DNA of 64,000 bases, from positions 2,914,001 to 2,978,000 of the forward strand of contig NZ_CP093313.1 in the NCBI RefSeq assembly GCF_025264625.1. Direction: 5' to 3'. The DNA is from Occallatibacter riparius (GTDB lineage: Bacteria > Acidobacteriota > Terriglobia > Terriglobales > Acidobacteriaceae). Positions 1-8,282 of the stretch are shown piece after piece; position 1 is the first letter of the stretch; every line of letters begins with the position of its first letter. The position numbers and the translations under genes are program-made. The notes beneath the pieces were generated by a model that saw only the letters and a list, made by a program, of their open reading frames with translations, did not search any database and was not told the DNA's origin.

Positions 1-1577
1 GAGGCGTTGAACACAAGCGCATCATCATTGAGACCAAGGGCAGCGGCATAGCCTTCTTTGATTACGACAACGACGGCTGGCTCGACATCTACCTCACAAA
101 CGGCAGCCGTCTCGACGCGCACTGGGCTCCCGGAGCCGCACCCACCACCCACCTGTTCAAGAACAATCGCGACGGAACGTTCACGGACGTGACCGAGAAA
201 TCAGGCCTCGGCCGCAGCGGCTGGCAGACGGGCGTCTGTGTCGGCGACTACGACAACGACGGCTGGGACGACCTCTTCTGCACCTTCTGGGGCCACAACA
301 TCCTGTTCCATAACAACGGCAACGGCACCTTCACTGACGTCACAAAGAAGGCCGGCCTCACGCAGAGCAAAGGCCGCTGGGGGACAGGTTGCAGCTTCGT
401 CGACTACGATCGCGACGGACACCTCGATCTCTTCGTTTGCAACTTCGTCAGGCTCGACCCTGATAACCCGCCGTCGATCGATAACGCAAGCTTCTGCCAA
501 TGGAAAGGCGTGCCCACCATGTGCGGCCCGCGCGGGCTCCCCGGCGACACCAACATCCTCTACCGCAACAATGGAGACGGCACCTTCACGGATGTTTCGG
601 AGAAGGCCGGCATCCTTAAGCCCGGCCCGCGCTACTCCATCACATCCGTGTGTTGCGACTTCGACAACGATGGCTGGCCCGATATCTACGTCGCTGTCGA
701 TTCCATGCCCAGCATCCTCTATCAGAACAATCACGACGGCACGTTCACTGATATCGCAGTCATCGCGGGATGCGCCTACAACGCTGATGGCCACGAGCAG
801 GCCGGCATGGGCCTCGCTGTTGCTGACTACGATTGCGATGGCTGGTTCGACATCTTCAAAACCAACTTCGCAGACGACACCAGCAATCTCTACCACAACA
901 ACGGCGACGGCACATTCAGCGATCTCTCCTTCAACTCCGGAGTCGGCATCAACAGCACCTACGTCGCATGGGGCTGCGGCTTCATCGATTACGATAACGA
1001 TGGCTGGACCGACATCGTGCAGATCAACGGCCACGTCTATCCTGAAATCGACAAGTACAACTTCGGCGAGACCTTCAAAAATCCGCGCCTCGTCTACAAG
1101 AACCTCGGCAACGGAAATTTCAAAGACGTCTCCGCGTCCATGGGTCCGGGCGTCACCGCGCGCTTCTCAAGCCGCGGCGCCGCCTTCGGCGACTACGACA
1201 ACGACGGCGCCGTCGACATGCTCATTCTCAACATGAACGAGCCTCCCTCGCTGCTTCATAACGTAGGTGGAAACAAGCAGAACTGGATCAAGCTGAAGCT
1301 CATCGGCACAAAGTGCAATCGCACTGCCATTGGCGCACGCGCGCGCGTATTCACAGGCAAGCACATCCAGATCGCCGAAGTGCAGAGCGGCGCCAGCGTC
1401 ATGTCGCAGAACGATCTGCGGCTTCACTTCGGGATTGGCTCCAGCACTGTTGTCGACGCGATCGAAGTTAAGTGGCCCACCACGCAGAAGGTGGAACGAT
1501 TCGAGAAAGTGAAGCCGAACCAGATCCTCACCATTCGTGAAGGGGAAGGCATCATCGCCGCGCATCCGCCGGCATAG
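1..1577 (+). CDS. CRTAC1-like FG-GAP/VCBS repeat protein with C-terminal ASPIC/UnbV domain (5' end outside window)
   Basis: The reading frame is open from base 3, so the true start lies upstream; the first Met at 189 is internal because in-frame repeat sequence (FFDYDNDGWLDIY) precedes it. The visible part holds about six FG-GAP/VCBS-type units, recognised by repeated D-x-D-x-DGW calcium-binding loops followed by LFHNNGNGTFTDV-like strands, which suggests a seven-bladed beta-propeller. The last ~110 residues (GNKQNWIKLKLIG ... IEVKWPTTQKVERF) match the ASPIC/UnbV domain found at the end of CRTAC1-family proteins. Such proteins are normally exported, but the signal peptide would lie outside the window. 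Substrate is unknown. A TPR protein lies convergently 15 bp downstream; CRTAC1 and TPR proteins are often neighbours in acidobacteria, which may hint at shared work. Confidence 0.9.
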   Translation, partial: GVEHKRIIIETKGSGIAFFDYDNDGWLDIYLTNGSRLDAHWAPGAAPTTHLFKNNRDGTFTDVTEKSGLGRSGWQTGVCVGDYDNDGWDDLFCTFWGHNILFHNNGNGTFTDVTKKAGLTQSKGRWGTGCSFVDYDRDGHLDLFVCNFVRLDPDNPPSIDNASFCQWKGVPTMCGPRGLPGDTNILYRNNGDGTFTDVSEKAGILKPGPRYSITSVCCDFDNDGWPDIYVAVDSMPSILYQNNHDGTFTDIAVIAGCAYNADGHEQAGMGLAVADYDCDGWFDIFKTNFADDTSNLYHNNGDGTFSDLSFNSGVGINSTYVAWGCGFIDYDNDGWTDIVQINGHVYPEIDKYNFGETFKNPRLVYKNLGNGNFKDVSASMGPGVTARFSSRGAAFGDYDNDGAVDMLILNMNEPPSLLHNVGGNKQNWIKLKLIGTKCNRTAIGARARVFTGKHIQIAEVQSGASVMSQNDLRLHFGIGSSTVVDAIEVKWPTTQKVERFEKVKPNQILTIREGEGIIAAHPPA

Positions 1578-1592
1578 CTCGCTCGCGACAAA

Positions 1593-3191
1593 CTACGGCT
1601 GCGCGGTCTTCTTTTCGTCTCCGCCCACCTGCACCAGGAACTGCTTCACTTCGCGTCGTTGCTTCTCCACGGCGGCAGCCTGTTGCTTTTTGAGTTCGTC
1701 GTGAACCCTGAACTCCTCGGCCGCCTTCTCCTTCTCGCCCAGCCGATCGTACGCAACACCGAGTCGATAGTGCGCCTCGGTCGAGAGCGAGTCAGCATCA
1801 ATCGCCTTCTGATAAAACTCAGCGGCCCCGCGATAATCCGACTGCGACGCGCGAATCACGCCAAGCTGCAGATAAGCGATGCTGCATTTTGCATCGGCAT
1901 CCACGGCCTTGTTCAGTGACTGCTCAACCTGCCGCAGCGTCTCGGCATCTGTCTTCTTCCCGTGTTGCTTCCAATACGCCATGGCGTAGTAGTAATTCGC
2001 CAGCGCATTCGCCGGCTGCAATTCTACAAATCGCTTCAGCTTCGTCTCCACGCATGGCAGCGGATTCGGCGATGCAATGTCCACCCTGCCCATGAAGAGA
2101 TAAGGCGCTGCATCCTCGGGACTCAGGTCTGACGCTTCACACAGACGCTGCGCTGCATCCTCATACATTGCTCCGCTGAACAACGCCGTGCCCAGCGCGG
2201 TCAGCAGCCGTACTGATTTCGGATACGCCCTCACGCCCGACTCGAACACATCCTTCGCCTGCCAGATCGCGCGATGCTCCAGCAGTTCTGTGCCCCAGGC
2301 GAAATAATTCTCTTCGCTCGGATCTTCCTTCACCGCCCGCTCGAGCTCACGTACCGCGCCCAGCGGATCGCCGAGCTTCTCATCCACCTCACCCGCCAGC
2401 CGATGCCACTCCGACCTGTCGCCCTCTGCCAGCAGCTTATCGACATGCGCCCGCGCCTTCGCCGCATCGCCGTTCCGAAACAATGCAAGCGCCAGTTCAT
2501 ACTCTGCTTCCTTCTGCGTCGGATCAACTTCGAAAGCGGTCTGCAGAGGCACCACGGCCTCGGCATAGCTCTCCGTGTGCAGATAGAAACGGCCGAGCTC
2601 TTCATTTGCCTTGTAGTCCCTCGGCGACTTCGCCACCGCCTCGCGCAACTGCCGCTCCCTGCTTGCGGTCACTTCCGCGCCCTTCGGCTCAGCCTTCAAC
2701 TGAAGCGTCTCGCGCGTTAACGACTCGCTGGCCCGCAGAGTTGTATCGGAGCCATGTCCTCCCGCAGCCGTCCAATCAGTAACTCCTGCCACCGTAAAGT
2801 TCGGCGCGTCAGAAAACTCCATCTCCGGCGTCTTCGCGTTCTTGTCTCCACCGCTCGCACCGTTGCCAAGCGTGAGTTCCACCCGCTGCACTGCGCCACC
2901 TGTTCCCCGCACGGTGACTTCGTTGCTGTGCGCGTCTGCCATGTGGGCGCTCACCACGTACACGCCGGCTTTCAGCCCCGCGAATCCAAAGCTGCCGGTG
3001 CCATCCGTCTTTAGTTCCTGCGCATGCCCATCGCCTTGCGCCTGCAGCCGCACGGCCGCGCCTGCGACGCCTTTCCCCGCGCCGTCGTGCACAACGCCTG
3101 TGATCGCAAACGTGTCCTGCTGCCATGCAGGGGCGAGAGGCGCCGTCATCCAAAGCGCAGCCAGAACGCAAATAATCCATCTTGCTTTCAT
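1593..3191 (-). CDS. Exported TPR-repeat protein with carboxypeptidase-regulatory-like N-terminal domain
   Basis: 532 residues. An N-terminal signal peptide (hydrophobic WIICVLAALWMTAPLAPAWQ) is followed at about residues 27-110 by a carboxypeptidase-regulatory-like beta-sandwich (FAITGVVHDGAGKGVAGAAV ... GSFGFAGLKAGVYVV). After a linker, about residues 175-510 form a run of tetratricopeptide repeats with clear A-x-x-x-Y/F-x-x-A-I/L signatures, for example near residues 186-260 and 440-500. The C-terminus is Lys/Gln-rich. The protein is probably a periplasmic or outer-membrane-facing scaffold; no catalytic motif is visible. It converges with the CRTAC1-like gene. No strong Shine-Dalgarno precedes the ATG at 3191, but the signal peptide begins directly there, which supports this start. 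Confidence 0.85.
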   Translation of the reverse strand: MKARWIICVLAALWMTAPLAPAWQQDTFAITGVVHDGAGKGVAGAAVRLQAQGDGHAQELKTDGTGSFGFAGLKAGVYVVSAHMADAHSNEVTVRGTGGAVQRVELTLGNGASGGDKNAKTPEMEFSDAPNFTVAGVTDWTAAGGHGSDTTLRASESLTRETLQLKAEPKGAEVTASRERQLREAVAKSPRDYKANEELGRFYLHTESYAEAVVPLQTAFEVDPTQKEAEYELALALFRNGDAAKARAHVDKLLAEGDRSEWHRLAGEVDEKLGDPLGAVRELERAVKEDPSEENYFAWGTELLEHRAIWQAKDVFESGVRAYPKSVRLLTALGTALFSGAMYEDAAQRLCEASDLSPEDAAPYLFMGRVDIASPNPLPCVETKLKRFVELQPANALANYYYAMAYWKQHGKKTDAETLRQVEQSLNKAVDADAKCSIAYLQLGVIRASQSDYRGAAEFYQKAIDADSLSTEAHYRLGVAYDRLGEKEKAAEEFRVHDELKKQQAAAVEKQRREVKQFLVQVGGDEKKTAQP

Positions 3192-3316
3192 TTGATTTTC
3201 GAAACCGATCGTACCAGCGTTCCCATCATCCAGCCTCTTATCGCCATGAGGCTATCTAGGATAACGGTTGCAGAACGAGAAAGGGAACACTGCGCGCCGG
3301 CCGCGGTGGAACCGCA

Positions 3317-3970
3317 TCAACTCTCGCGGAGTTCCAGCAGGGAAGGGAACTCGAGCATAGTTTGCGCCACCGGACTCCAATTCTTGCGATGCAGAGGCGT
3401 CGGACCCAGCCGCGCCAGTGCCGCCATGTGCTCGGCGGAGCAATAGCCTTTGTGGCTTGCCAGCCCATAACCGGGATACTGCGAGTCCAACTCCACGATC
3501 ATGCGATCCCGAAAGACCTTCGCCAGAATGCTCGCCGCCGCAATCGAGAAACTCGTGCCGTCGCCCTGCACCACCGCCTGTTGCGGACAAGCAAAGTCGA
3601 TCGTATCCACGCCATCAATCAGCAGGTAGTCCGGCGTCAGCGCCAGTTGCTCTACGGCGCGCCTCATCGCAAGCAGAGAAGCGTTGCGGATGTTGATCTG
3701 GTTGATCGTTTCCACGTCGATCGCCGCAATGGCCCATGCTACCGCGTTCTCGCGGATCTCCATATCGAGCTGGTTGCGTTTCTTCTCGGAGAGCTTCTTC
3801 GAGTCGTTTAGCCCCTCCAGCCGGCACTTCGGCGCCAGGATCACCGCCGCTGCCACAACCGGTCCAAACATCGGCCCGCGCCCCACCTCGTCCACACCGG
3901 CAATGCGCAGAGCGCCGCATTTGCGCGCAGCCCGCTCGAGCCTCCATCCGCATACCGGAGTTTTTGCCAT
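3317..3970 (-). CDS. rnhB: Ribonuclease HII
   Basis: 217 residues, the usual length for RNase HII. It cleaves the RNA strand of RNA-DNA hybrids and starts removal of single ribonucleotides from DNA, in the cytoplasm. The diagnostic GVDEVGRGP motif with the catalytic Asp-Glu pair is at residues ~26-32, the second acidic strand is LLIDGVDTID near residue 120, and the C-terminal SILAKVFRDR...YGLASHKGY block is typical of the family. The start is leaderless-like: on the minus strand a TATACT hexamer lies 7 nt before the ATG and no ribosome binding site is present. Downstream genes on this strand are spaced 126 nt away, so it is probably monocistronic. Confidence 0.97.
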   Translation of the reverse strand: MAKTPVCGWRLERAARKCGALRIAGVDEVGRGPMFGPVVAAAVILAPKCRLEGLNDSKKLSEKKRNQLDMEIRENAVAWAIAAIDVETINQINIRNASLLAMRRAVEQLALTPDYLLIDGVDTIDFACPQQAVVQGDGTSFSIAAASILAKVFRDRMIVELDSQYPGYGLASHKGYCSAEHMAALARLGPTPLHRKNWSPVAQTMLEFPSLLELRES

Positions 3971-4075
3971 TGCGACCAGTATAGGATCATCGGGCCTGTG
4001 GGAAAGCAGGTCATTATCCCATGCTCACGCGTGCTTCGCTGCATCACGCCCGGCAATGAGAGGGGAGAATGCGGA

Positions 4076-4429
4076 TCAGTTGCCGCCCGGGTCACCCGGC
4101 GCTGGACTCTTTCCGGCTCGTCGGCTGTTCAACGCTGTCTTCAGCCGGGTATTCTCCTGGTCATAGAAGGTCTTCGCCTCGGAGTACGTCTGGGGCAGGA
4201 TCCTTCCCACCACCCAGTTGCCGCCTCGCAGGCTGGTCACCGCCACCTCGCCGGCAAATTCCACCTCGTAGTCACCGTCAGGAAGATCCAAAGGTGCCTC
4301 AATGATCGCGCAGTGTGAATAGACGGCGCGGGTCGCCTCGCTGAGTACGGTCTTGGTAGCCAGCAATTCGCAGGACGCCTCACGGCCCATCCCGCGCAAT
4401 ACGCCCCTGCAGAGAACAGCAAACCTCAT
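4076..4429 (-). CDS. Hypothetical protein, 117 residues
   Basis: I do not recognise a family. The frame codes a compact protein: an N-terminal region with three cysteines (positions ~6, ~20 and ~39), a predicted beta-rich middle (PDGDYEVEFAGEVAVTSLRGG), then GRILPQTYSEAKTFYDQENTRLKTALNS, which looks helical. I chose the ATG at 4429 over an in-frame TTG three codons upstream because it is the stronger codon, although no clear Shine-Dalgarno is seen for either. It lies between rnhB (same strand, 105 bp downstream) and the divergently oriented acylphosphatase. The G+C-rich third positions match real genes nearby and no competing frame is convincing. No signal peptide or membrane segment. Confidence 0.6.
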   Translation of the reverse strand: MRFAVLCRGVLRGMGREASCELLATKTVLSEATRAVYSHCAIIEAPLDLPDGDYEVEFAGEVAVTSLRGGNWVVGRILPQTYSEAKTFYDQENTRLKTALNSRRAGKSPAPGDPGGN

Positions 4430-4532
4430 TGAAGCCAACCCCGGAAGAAAACGATGCTGTGTTGGATGGGCGACACAGTCCGCCGGGTTGCCTGGTGGGC
4501 TCCGCCAAACTCGCCCGTTACACTGGCAACGT

Positions 4533-4814
4533 ATGGTTCTTCACTTCCTCATCCGGGGCCGCGTTCAGGGAGTAGGCTTCCGCTGGTTCGTCCAGCGCGA
4601 GGCCAGCGAGCTGGAACTGCGCGGCTGGGTTCGCAACACTGAAGATGGCGACGTGGAAGTGGTTGCCGCAGGAGACCCCGAGGACCTGAACGAGCTACGC
4701 GCCAGCTTGCGCCGTGGTCCGCGGGGGGCCCGCGTCGACAACGTCATCGAACACTACCTCGAACCCGCCGAAGCCACCGACCTCACCGCTTTTCGAATCG
4801 AAGGCGCCTGGTAG
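4533..4814 (+). CDS. acyP: Acylphosphatase
   Basis: 93 residues, the standard size of the acylphosphatase fold. It hydrolyses carboxyl-phosphate bonds of acyl phosphates in the cytoplasm. The first family signature G-R-V-Q-G-V-G-F-R is at about residues 9-17, including the phosphate-binding Arg, and the second, G-W-V-R-N-x-x-D-G-x-V-E, is near residues 32-43 with the catalytic Asn. An upstream in-frame ATG at 4353 would add 60 residues unlike the family, so the start is set at 4533. A TACACT hexamer lies 8 nt before this ATG and there is no Shine-Dalgarno, so the transcript may have almost no leader. Its stop is 1 bp from the stop of the convergent tilS gene. Confidence 0.93.
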   Translation: MVLHFLIRGRVQGVGFRWFVQREASELELRGWVRNTEDGDVEVVAAGDPEDLNELRASLRRGPRGARVDNVIEHYLEPAEATDLTAFRIEGAW

Positions 4815-4815
4815 C

Positions 4816-6186
4816 TCAGACCACCGTAATCCGAAATCCCGGCTCCGGCTCGACCGCAGCTCCCCGCATCCACACGATGCGGCCGTTTAGCTCCAGCACC
4901 GGCCACTTCGCCCGCTCGCTCCCGGAGACCTTCATCCGCTCCAGGACTTCCTTCACCTTCCGCGGCCCGCTCGAGTGCCGCAGGTGCACCCGGTCTCCCG
5001 GCTTCCAGTTCCGCAGAACTGCAACCGGAGGGCTGACAAAAGAGGGCTGAGCGCCGTCAACTTCAATCGTGACCCGTACTCCGAACCCCTCGTCCTCTCC
5101 CGGCACCGGAATCTCGACAACTTCATCCCCTTCAGCCTTTCCCGCCGTAACCGACTGAATTGAAAGCCTTAGCTCCCGGTGGCTTCGCTCAGCCCGCAAC
5201 CCGGCGCCCAGCTCGCATTTCTGCCCGGCCCGGCCGTTCAACGCCAGCTCCCTCAGCTTCTCAGTCCCGACGAAATCCATCGCGGCGCCCAGCCGCTCCA
5301 CGGCATAGCGAATCACCCGCCGCTGCAGCGCCACATCCAGCGCCGCCATCTTTGAGACCTCCAGCACCGCCAGTCCCTCGGCTGCAGCCCGGCCCCCTCC
5401 TCGCACCGGCCGCCCCTCCAGCATCACCTCCGCGGCCACTCTCGCCACCTCGGCCTGCCACCAGCTCTCCTCGTTCCGCGCCAGTTCTGCCATTTGCGCC
5501 AGATGCTCCTTCAATTTGGGGTTCCACTCTTCCAGCACCGGCAGCAACTCATGCCTGATGCGGTTCCGCGTAAACGTCAGATGCCGGTTCGACGAGTCCT
5601 CTCGCCACTCCTGCCCCAACGCCTTGAGATAGGTTTCAACCTCCGCCCGCCGTATCCCCAGCAGCGGCCGGATCACCCGTCCCTCCGCAAACTCCACCAC
5701 CGGATGAATGCCAGCAATTCCCTCCGTCCACGCCCCGCGCAGCACCTTGGCGATCACGGTCTCCGCCTGGTCATCCAGCGTATGTGCCGTCGCCACGGCA
5801 TCCAGCCCGCCCGAAGCCATTAACTCCCGGAACCACTGATACCGAACCCGCCGTGCCGCCTCCTCGATCGTCTCTGCTGCTTTCCCCGGCAGCTTGGCCG
5901 CCTCCGCCGCAACATCGACGTGCCGCGTCAAAAACGGCAACCCGAGCCGAGCCGCCAGCGCTCGCGCAAACTCCAGATCCGCATCCGCCTCTGCTCCCCG
6001 CAGTCCGTGATGCAGGTGCGCCACACTCAGCACAATTCCCAACTCGCCGGCCCGTTCCTGCAGCGCCCGCAGCAGCGCCACCGAATCCGCTCCGCCCGAC
6101 ACCCCCACGGCCACCCGCATCCCTGGCTTCAACAGGGACGCATCCAGCAGCAGATTTGCAGATTCACTTCGCACCAAGAGGATCAT
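4816..6186 (-). CDS. tilS: tRNA(Ile)-lysidine synthetase
   Basis: 456 residues. TilS converts C34 of the CAU-anticodon tRNA-Ile to lysidine using ATP and lysine, which changes its decoding from AUG to AUA. The N-terminal N-type ATP-pyrophosphatase domain carries the PP-loop SGGADS near residues 30-35 and the HLHHGLRG motif further on, followed by the TilS substrate-binding domain and a C-terminal TilS_C-like region (NWKPGDRVHLRHSSGPRKVKEVLERMKV ... VWMRG). I chose the ATG at 6186, which is preceded by GGGAGG; an in-frame TTG at 6198 is the alternative. The gene is divergent from the GNAT gene at 6219, with only 32 bp between the two starts. Confidence 0.95.
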   Translation of the reverse strand: MILLVRSESANLLLDASLLKPGMRVAVGVSGGADSVALLRALQERAGELGIVLSVAHLHHGLRGAEADADLEFARALAARLGLPFLTRHVDVAAEAAKLPGKAAETIEEAARRVRYQWFRELMASGGLDAVATAHTLDDQAETVIAKVLRGAWTEGIAGIHPVVEFAEGRVIRPLLGIRRAEVETYLKALGQEWREDSSNRHLTFTRNRIRHELLPVLEEWNPKLKEHLAQMAELARNEESWWQAEVARVAAEVMLEGRPVRGGGRAAAEGLAVLEVSKMAALDVALQRRVIRYAVERLGAAMDFVGTEKLRELALNGRAGQKCELGAGLRAERSHRELRLSIQSVTAGKAEGDEVVEIPVPGEDEGFGVRVTIEVDGAQPSFVSPPVAVLRNWKPGDRVHLRHSSGPRKVKEVLERMKVSGSERAKWPVLELNGRIVWMRGAAVEPEPGFRITVV

Positions 6187-6206
6187 AGCCTCCCGCAATC
6201 CCGCCC

Positions 6207-6212
6207 TATACT
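6207..6212 (+). promoter_or_regulatory. Candidate -10 box for a leaderless GNAT transcript
   Basis: TATACT ends 6 nt before the ATG at 6219, the distance at which transcription would begin on or next to the start codon. No ribosome binding site lies between them. No good -35 is visible. Confidence 0.45.
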
Positions 6213-6218
6213 TTCGAA

Positions 6219-6686
6219 ATGTTAGAGACGCGCTCAGCCACCCTCAAAGACGCATCCCTCATCGTCGCTCATCGTCACGCCATGTTTGCTGCAATGGGCA
6301 GCGGTACGTCCGAAAGTCTCGATGAGATGAGCCGCAGCTTCGAGCCCTGGCTTCTCCCGCGTCTCGCCGATGGTCGCTATCGCGGCTGGATCACCGTAGA
6401 CGGCGCCCGCCCCGTAGCCTCGGCCGGTCTCCTCATTCTCGACTGGCCGCCTCACGCCCTTCACCCATCCACGAGCGAGCGAGGCTACATCCTCAATATG
6501 TTCGTCGAACTCGACTACCGTCGCCGCGGTATCGCCCGAGCCCTCGTCCAGCGCTGCATCGACGAAGCTCATCGTCTCAACATCCGAGTCACCAGCCTTC
6601 ATGCCTCGGCCGAGGGCCGCCCCGTCTACGAATCCCTTGGCTTCGGCCCCTCCAATGAAATGCAGTTCATCGACAAGTCCTTCTAA
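6219..6686 (+). CDS. GNAT-family N-acetyltransferase
   Basis: 155 residues forming a single GCN5-related acetyltransferase domain. The acetyl-CoA-binding motif A appears as L-N-M-F-V-E-x-x-Y-R-R-R-G-I-A-R-A-L near residues 93-110 (Q/R-x-x-G-x-G/A type), and the C-terminal SLHASAEGRPVYESLGFGPSNEMQF matches the end of the fold, with the common ...A...G-R-P-x-Y-x-x-L-G-F signature. The acceptor substrate cannot be told from sequence. It is divergent from tilS across a 32-bp gap and has no ribosome binding site; a TATACT hexamer 6 nt before the ATG suggests leaderless expression. A heptamer-repeat fragment follows the stop. Confidence 0.9.
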   Translation: MLETRSATLKDASLIVAHRHAMFAAMGSGTSESLDEMSRSFEPWLLPRLADGRYRGWITVDGARPVASAGLLILDWPPHALHPSTSERGYILNMFVELDYRRRGIARALVQRCIDEAHRLNIRVTSLHASAEGRPVYESLGFGPSNEMQFIDKSF

Positions 6687-6690
6687 GGCC

Positions 6691-6715
6691 TAATCCCTTA
6701 TCTCTACTCCCTGCC
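6691..6715 (+). repeat. Heptamer array fragment (TAATCCC-type)
   Basis: Three successive 7-bp units TAATCCC, TTATCTC and TACTCCC followed by TGCC, the reverse-complement orientation of the GGGARTA family. It lies between the GNAT gene and ispD. Confidence 0.7.
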
Positions 6716-6734
6716 GTTGTATACTCGCCAAGTT

Positions 6735-7451
6735 ATGCAAGTATTTGCCATTATGCCCGCTGCCGGGCTCGGTACCCGCATGGCCGGTCCGCAGCCTAAG
6801 CAATTTTTGTCCCTTGGTGGCATCCCTATCCTGATCCACTCGCTTCGCGCTTTCGCGGCCGTGCCCCGCATCACCCACATCGTTGTGGCCGTCCGCAAGA
6901 CTGAGATGGAGCGAGTCCAGGCCCAGATCGCCGAGCACGGTTTTGCCGACCGCGTACAGGTCGTCGAAGGCGGAGACACCCGCCAGGATTCCGTCGCCCA
7001 CGCCCTTGCCGCTGTCGAAACCACCTACGGCGCCGCGCCCGACGACATCATCCTCGTCCATGACGCCGTCCGCCCCCTCATCGATGCCGCCACCATCTCC
7101 CGCACCATCGACGCTGTCGGAGAGCACGGCGCGGCCATCGTCGGCGTCCCTGCAGTCGACACCATCAAGCAGGTTGAGCGCACTGCCCATGGAGCCCTCA
7201 TCACCGCGACCATCCCGCGCGAGTCCATCGTCTACGCTCAGACCCCCCAGGGCTTCCGCTTCGGCCTGATCCAATCCGCCTTTGCCGAGGCCACCGCCGA
7301 CGGCTTCGTCGGCACTGACGAGGCCTCCGTTGTGGAGCGCGCCGGGCACCCCGTTGCCGTCGTACCCGGCTCCGCGTTTAACCTGAAGATTACCCAGCCC
7401 GGCGATCTGGAACTGGCCGAGTTCTATCTGCAGCACTACCGCGCCCGCTGA
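6735..7451 (+). CDS. ispD: 2-C-methyl-D-erythritol 4-phosphate cytidylyltransferase
   Basis: 238 residues. Catalyses the CTP-dependent third step of the MEP isoprenoid pathway. The N-terminal nucleotide-binding signature P-A-A-G-L-G-T-R-M is at residues ~9-17, with the conserved K in P-x-x-P-K-Q-F-L near residue 22. The HDAVRPLI motif (near residue 111) and GVPAVDTIKQ further on also match IspD. The ATG at 6735 was preferred over an upstream TTG at 6717 because the beta strand of the Rossmann-like fold begins there. A TATACT hexamer lies 9 nt upstream. The ispF gene follows 148 bp downstream in the same direction, so the pair may be co-transcribed; some bacteria fuse these enzymes. Confidence 0.96.
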   Translation: MQVFAIMPAAGLGTRMAGPQPKQFLSLGGIPILIHSLRAFAAVPRITHIVVAVRKTEMERVQAQIAEHGFADRVQVVEGGDTRQDSVAHALAAVETTYGAAPDDIILVHDAVRPLIDAATISRTIDAVGEHGAAIVGVPAVDTIKQVERTAHGALITATIPRESIVYAQTPQGFRFGLIQSAFAEATADGFVGTDEASVVERAGHPVAVVPGSAFNLKITQPGDLELAEFYLQHYRAR

Positions 7452-7599
7452 CGGGAAGGTCTGGAGGGGCGCCGCTAGCCGGCCCTGCTGTTCTTGCTTT
7501 TCTTCTGTCATTCGCGCAGGGAATTTGTTTTTTGCGGGCACCGCAGGTGCGGGATCTCTCGACCTCGCTTCGATTTAGCTTTATCTTGAACTGGAGACC

Positions 7600-8217
7600 A
7601 TGGACACACGCATCGGATTCGGATACGACTCGCACGCCTTCAAAGCGGGCGTAACCTTGCGCATCGGCGGCCTCACCATCGACCACCCTGAAGGCCTCGC
7701 TGGCCACTCGGACGGCGACGTCCTCCTCCACGCCATCACCGATGCCCTGCTTGGAGCCGTCGCCGCCGGCGACATCGGCAGCTTCTTCCCTCCGGGGGAC
7801 CCCCGCTGGAAAGACGCCGACTCGGCGATCTTTCTCAAGCTGGCCCTCGAAGAGCTCGAGCACGCCGGCTATCGCATCGTCAACATCGACACCACCCTGA
7901 TTTTGGCCGCACCCAAGATCTCGCCCATCGCCGGTGAAATGCGCGTCCGGGTCGCCGACCTGCTCAATATCCAGCTCAACCAGGTCAGCATCAAGGCCAA
8001 GACTCCCGAGGGCCTGAACCTCGACCATGTCGCCCAGTGTCATGCCGTCGCCCTGGTCGAGCGCGCCCTCGACGAAGAAGACCTCAAGAGCATGGCGGCC
8101 GTAGTCGAGTCGCAGCGCCAGCTTGAAGACGTTGTCGAAGACCTCCTCAGCCAGGTCCACGGCGTTCCCAAAAAACGCACCATCGCCCCCCTCTACGACA
8201 CCGAAGACATCACCTAA
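7600..8217 (+). CDS. ispF: 2-C-methyl-D-erythritol 2,4-cyclodiphosphate synthase with C-terminal extension
   Basis: 205 residues against about 160 for typical IspF. The N-terminal part is canonical: GFGYDSHAF provides the D-x-H metal ligands (residues ~10-12), HPEGLAGHSDGDVLLHAI gives the substrate-binding block and third ligand, and GDIGSFFPPGDPRWKDADS follows. The enzyme cyclises CDP-ME 2-phosphate with loss of CMP, the fifth MEP-pathway step. The normally conserved A-T-T-x-E-x-L-G-F-x-G-R-x-E-G-I segment is here A-K-T-P-E-G-L-N-L-D-H-V-A-Q, lacking the G-R-x-E-G part, and an acidic tail of ~45 residues follows. ACTGGAGACC before the ATG supplies a ribosome binding site. A strong terminator follows the stop. 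Confidence 0.95.
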   Translation: MDTRIGFGYDSHAFKAGVTLRIGGLTIDHPEGLAGHSDGDVLLHAITDALLGAVAAGDIGSFFPPGDPRWKDADSAIFLKLALEELEHAGYRIVNIDTTLILAAPKISPIAGEMRVRVADLLNIQLNQVSIKAKTPEGLNLDHVAQCHAVALVERALDEEDLKSMAAVVESQRQLEDVVEDLLSQVHGVPKKRTIAPLYDTEDIT

Positions 8218-8240
8218 GGCAGGGAATAGGGAATAGAAAA
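8218..8240 (+). repeat. Heptamer array (GGGAATA units), left arm of an inverted pair
   Basis: GGCAGGGAATAGGGAATAGAAAA begins immediately after the ispF stop codon. It is one arm of an inverted pair with 8283-8341, enclosing the ispF terminator. Confidence 0.8.
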
Positions 8241-8244
8241 CACC

Positions 8245-8278
8245 GCCCGCTCGGATCGATCTCCGAGCGGGCTTTTCT
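8245..8278 (+). terminator. Rho-independent terminator after ispF
   Basis: Perfect 11-bp stem GCCCGCTCGGA/TCCGAGCGGGC with a 6-nt loop at 8256-8261, followed by TTTTCT. It lies 27 bp past the ispF stop, between two inverted heptamer arrays. Confidence 0.9.
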
Positions 8279-8282
8279 AACG

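Noticed and set aside
201..1034. Long antisense open frame over the CRTAC1-like gene
   Set aside because: It is low-complexity Val/Ala/Glu-rich sequence, the mirror of the D-x-D-G repeats, with no independent start or domain.
2809..3180. Antisense and shifted open frames over the TPR gene
   Set aside because: Arg-rich sequence typical of a shadow frame; the TPR frame is clearly coding.
5160..5558. Pro/Arg-rich open frame over tilS
   Set aside because: Shadow of the tilS frame on the other strand, low complexity and no start signal.
7390..8160. 256-residue antisense frame over ispF
   Set aside because: No conserved domain, and ispF is certain.
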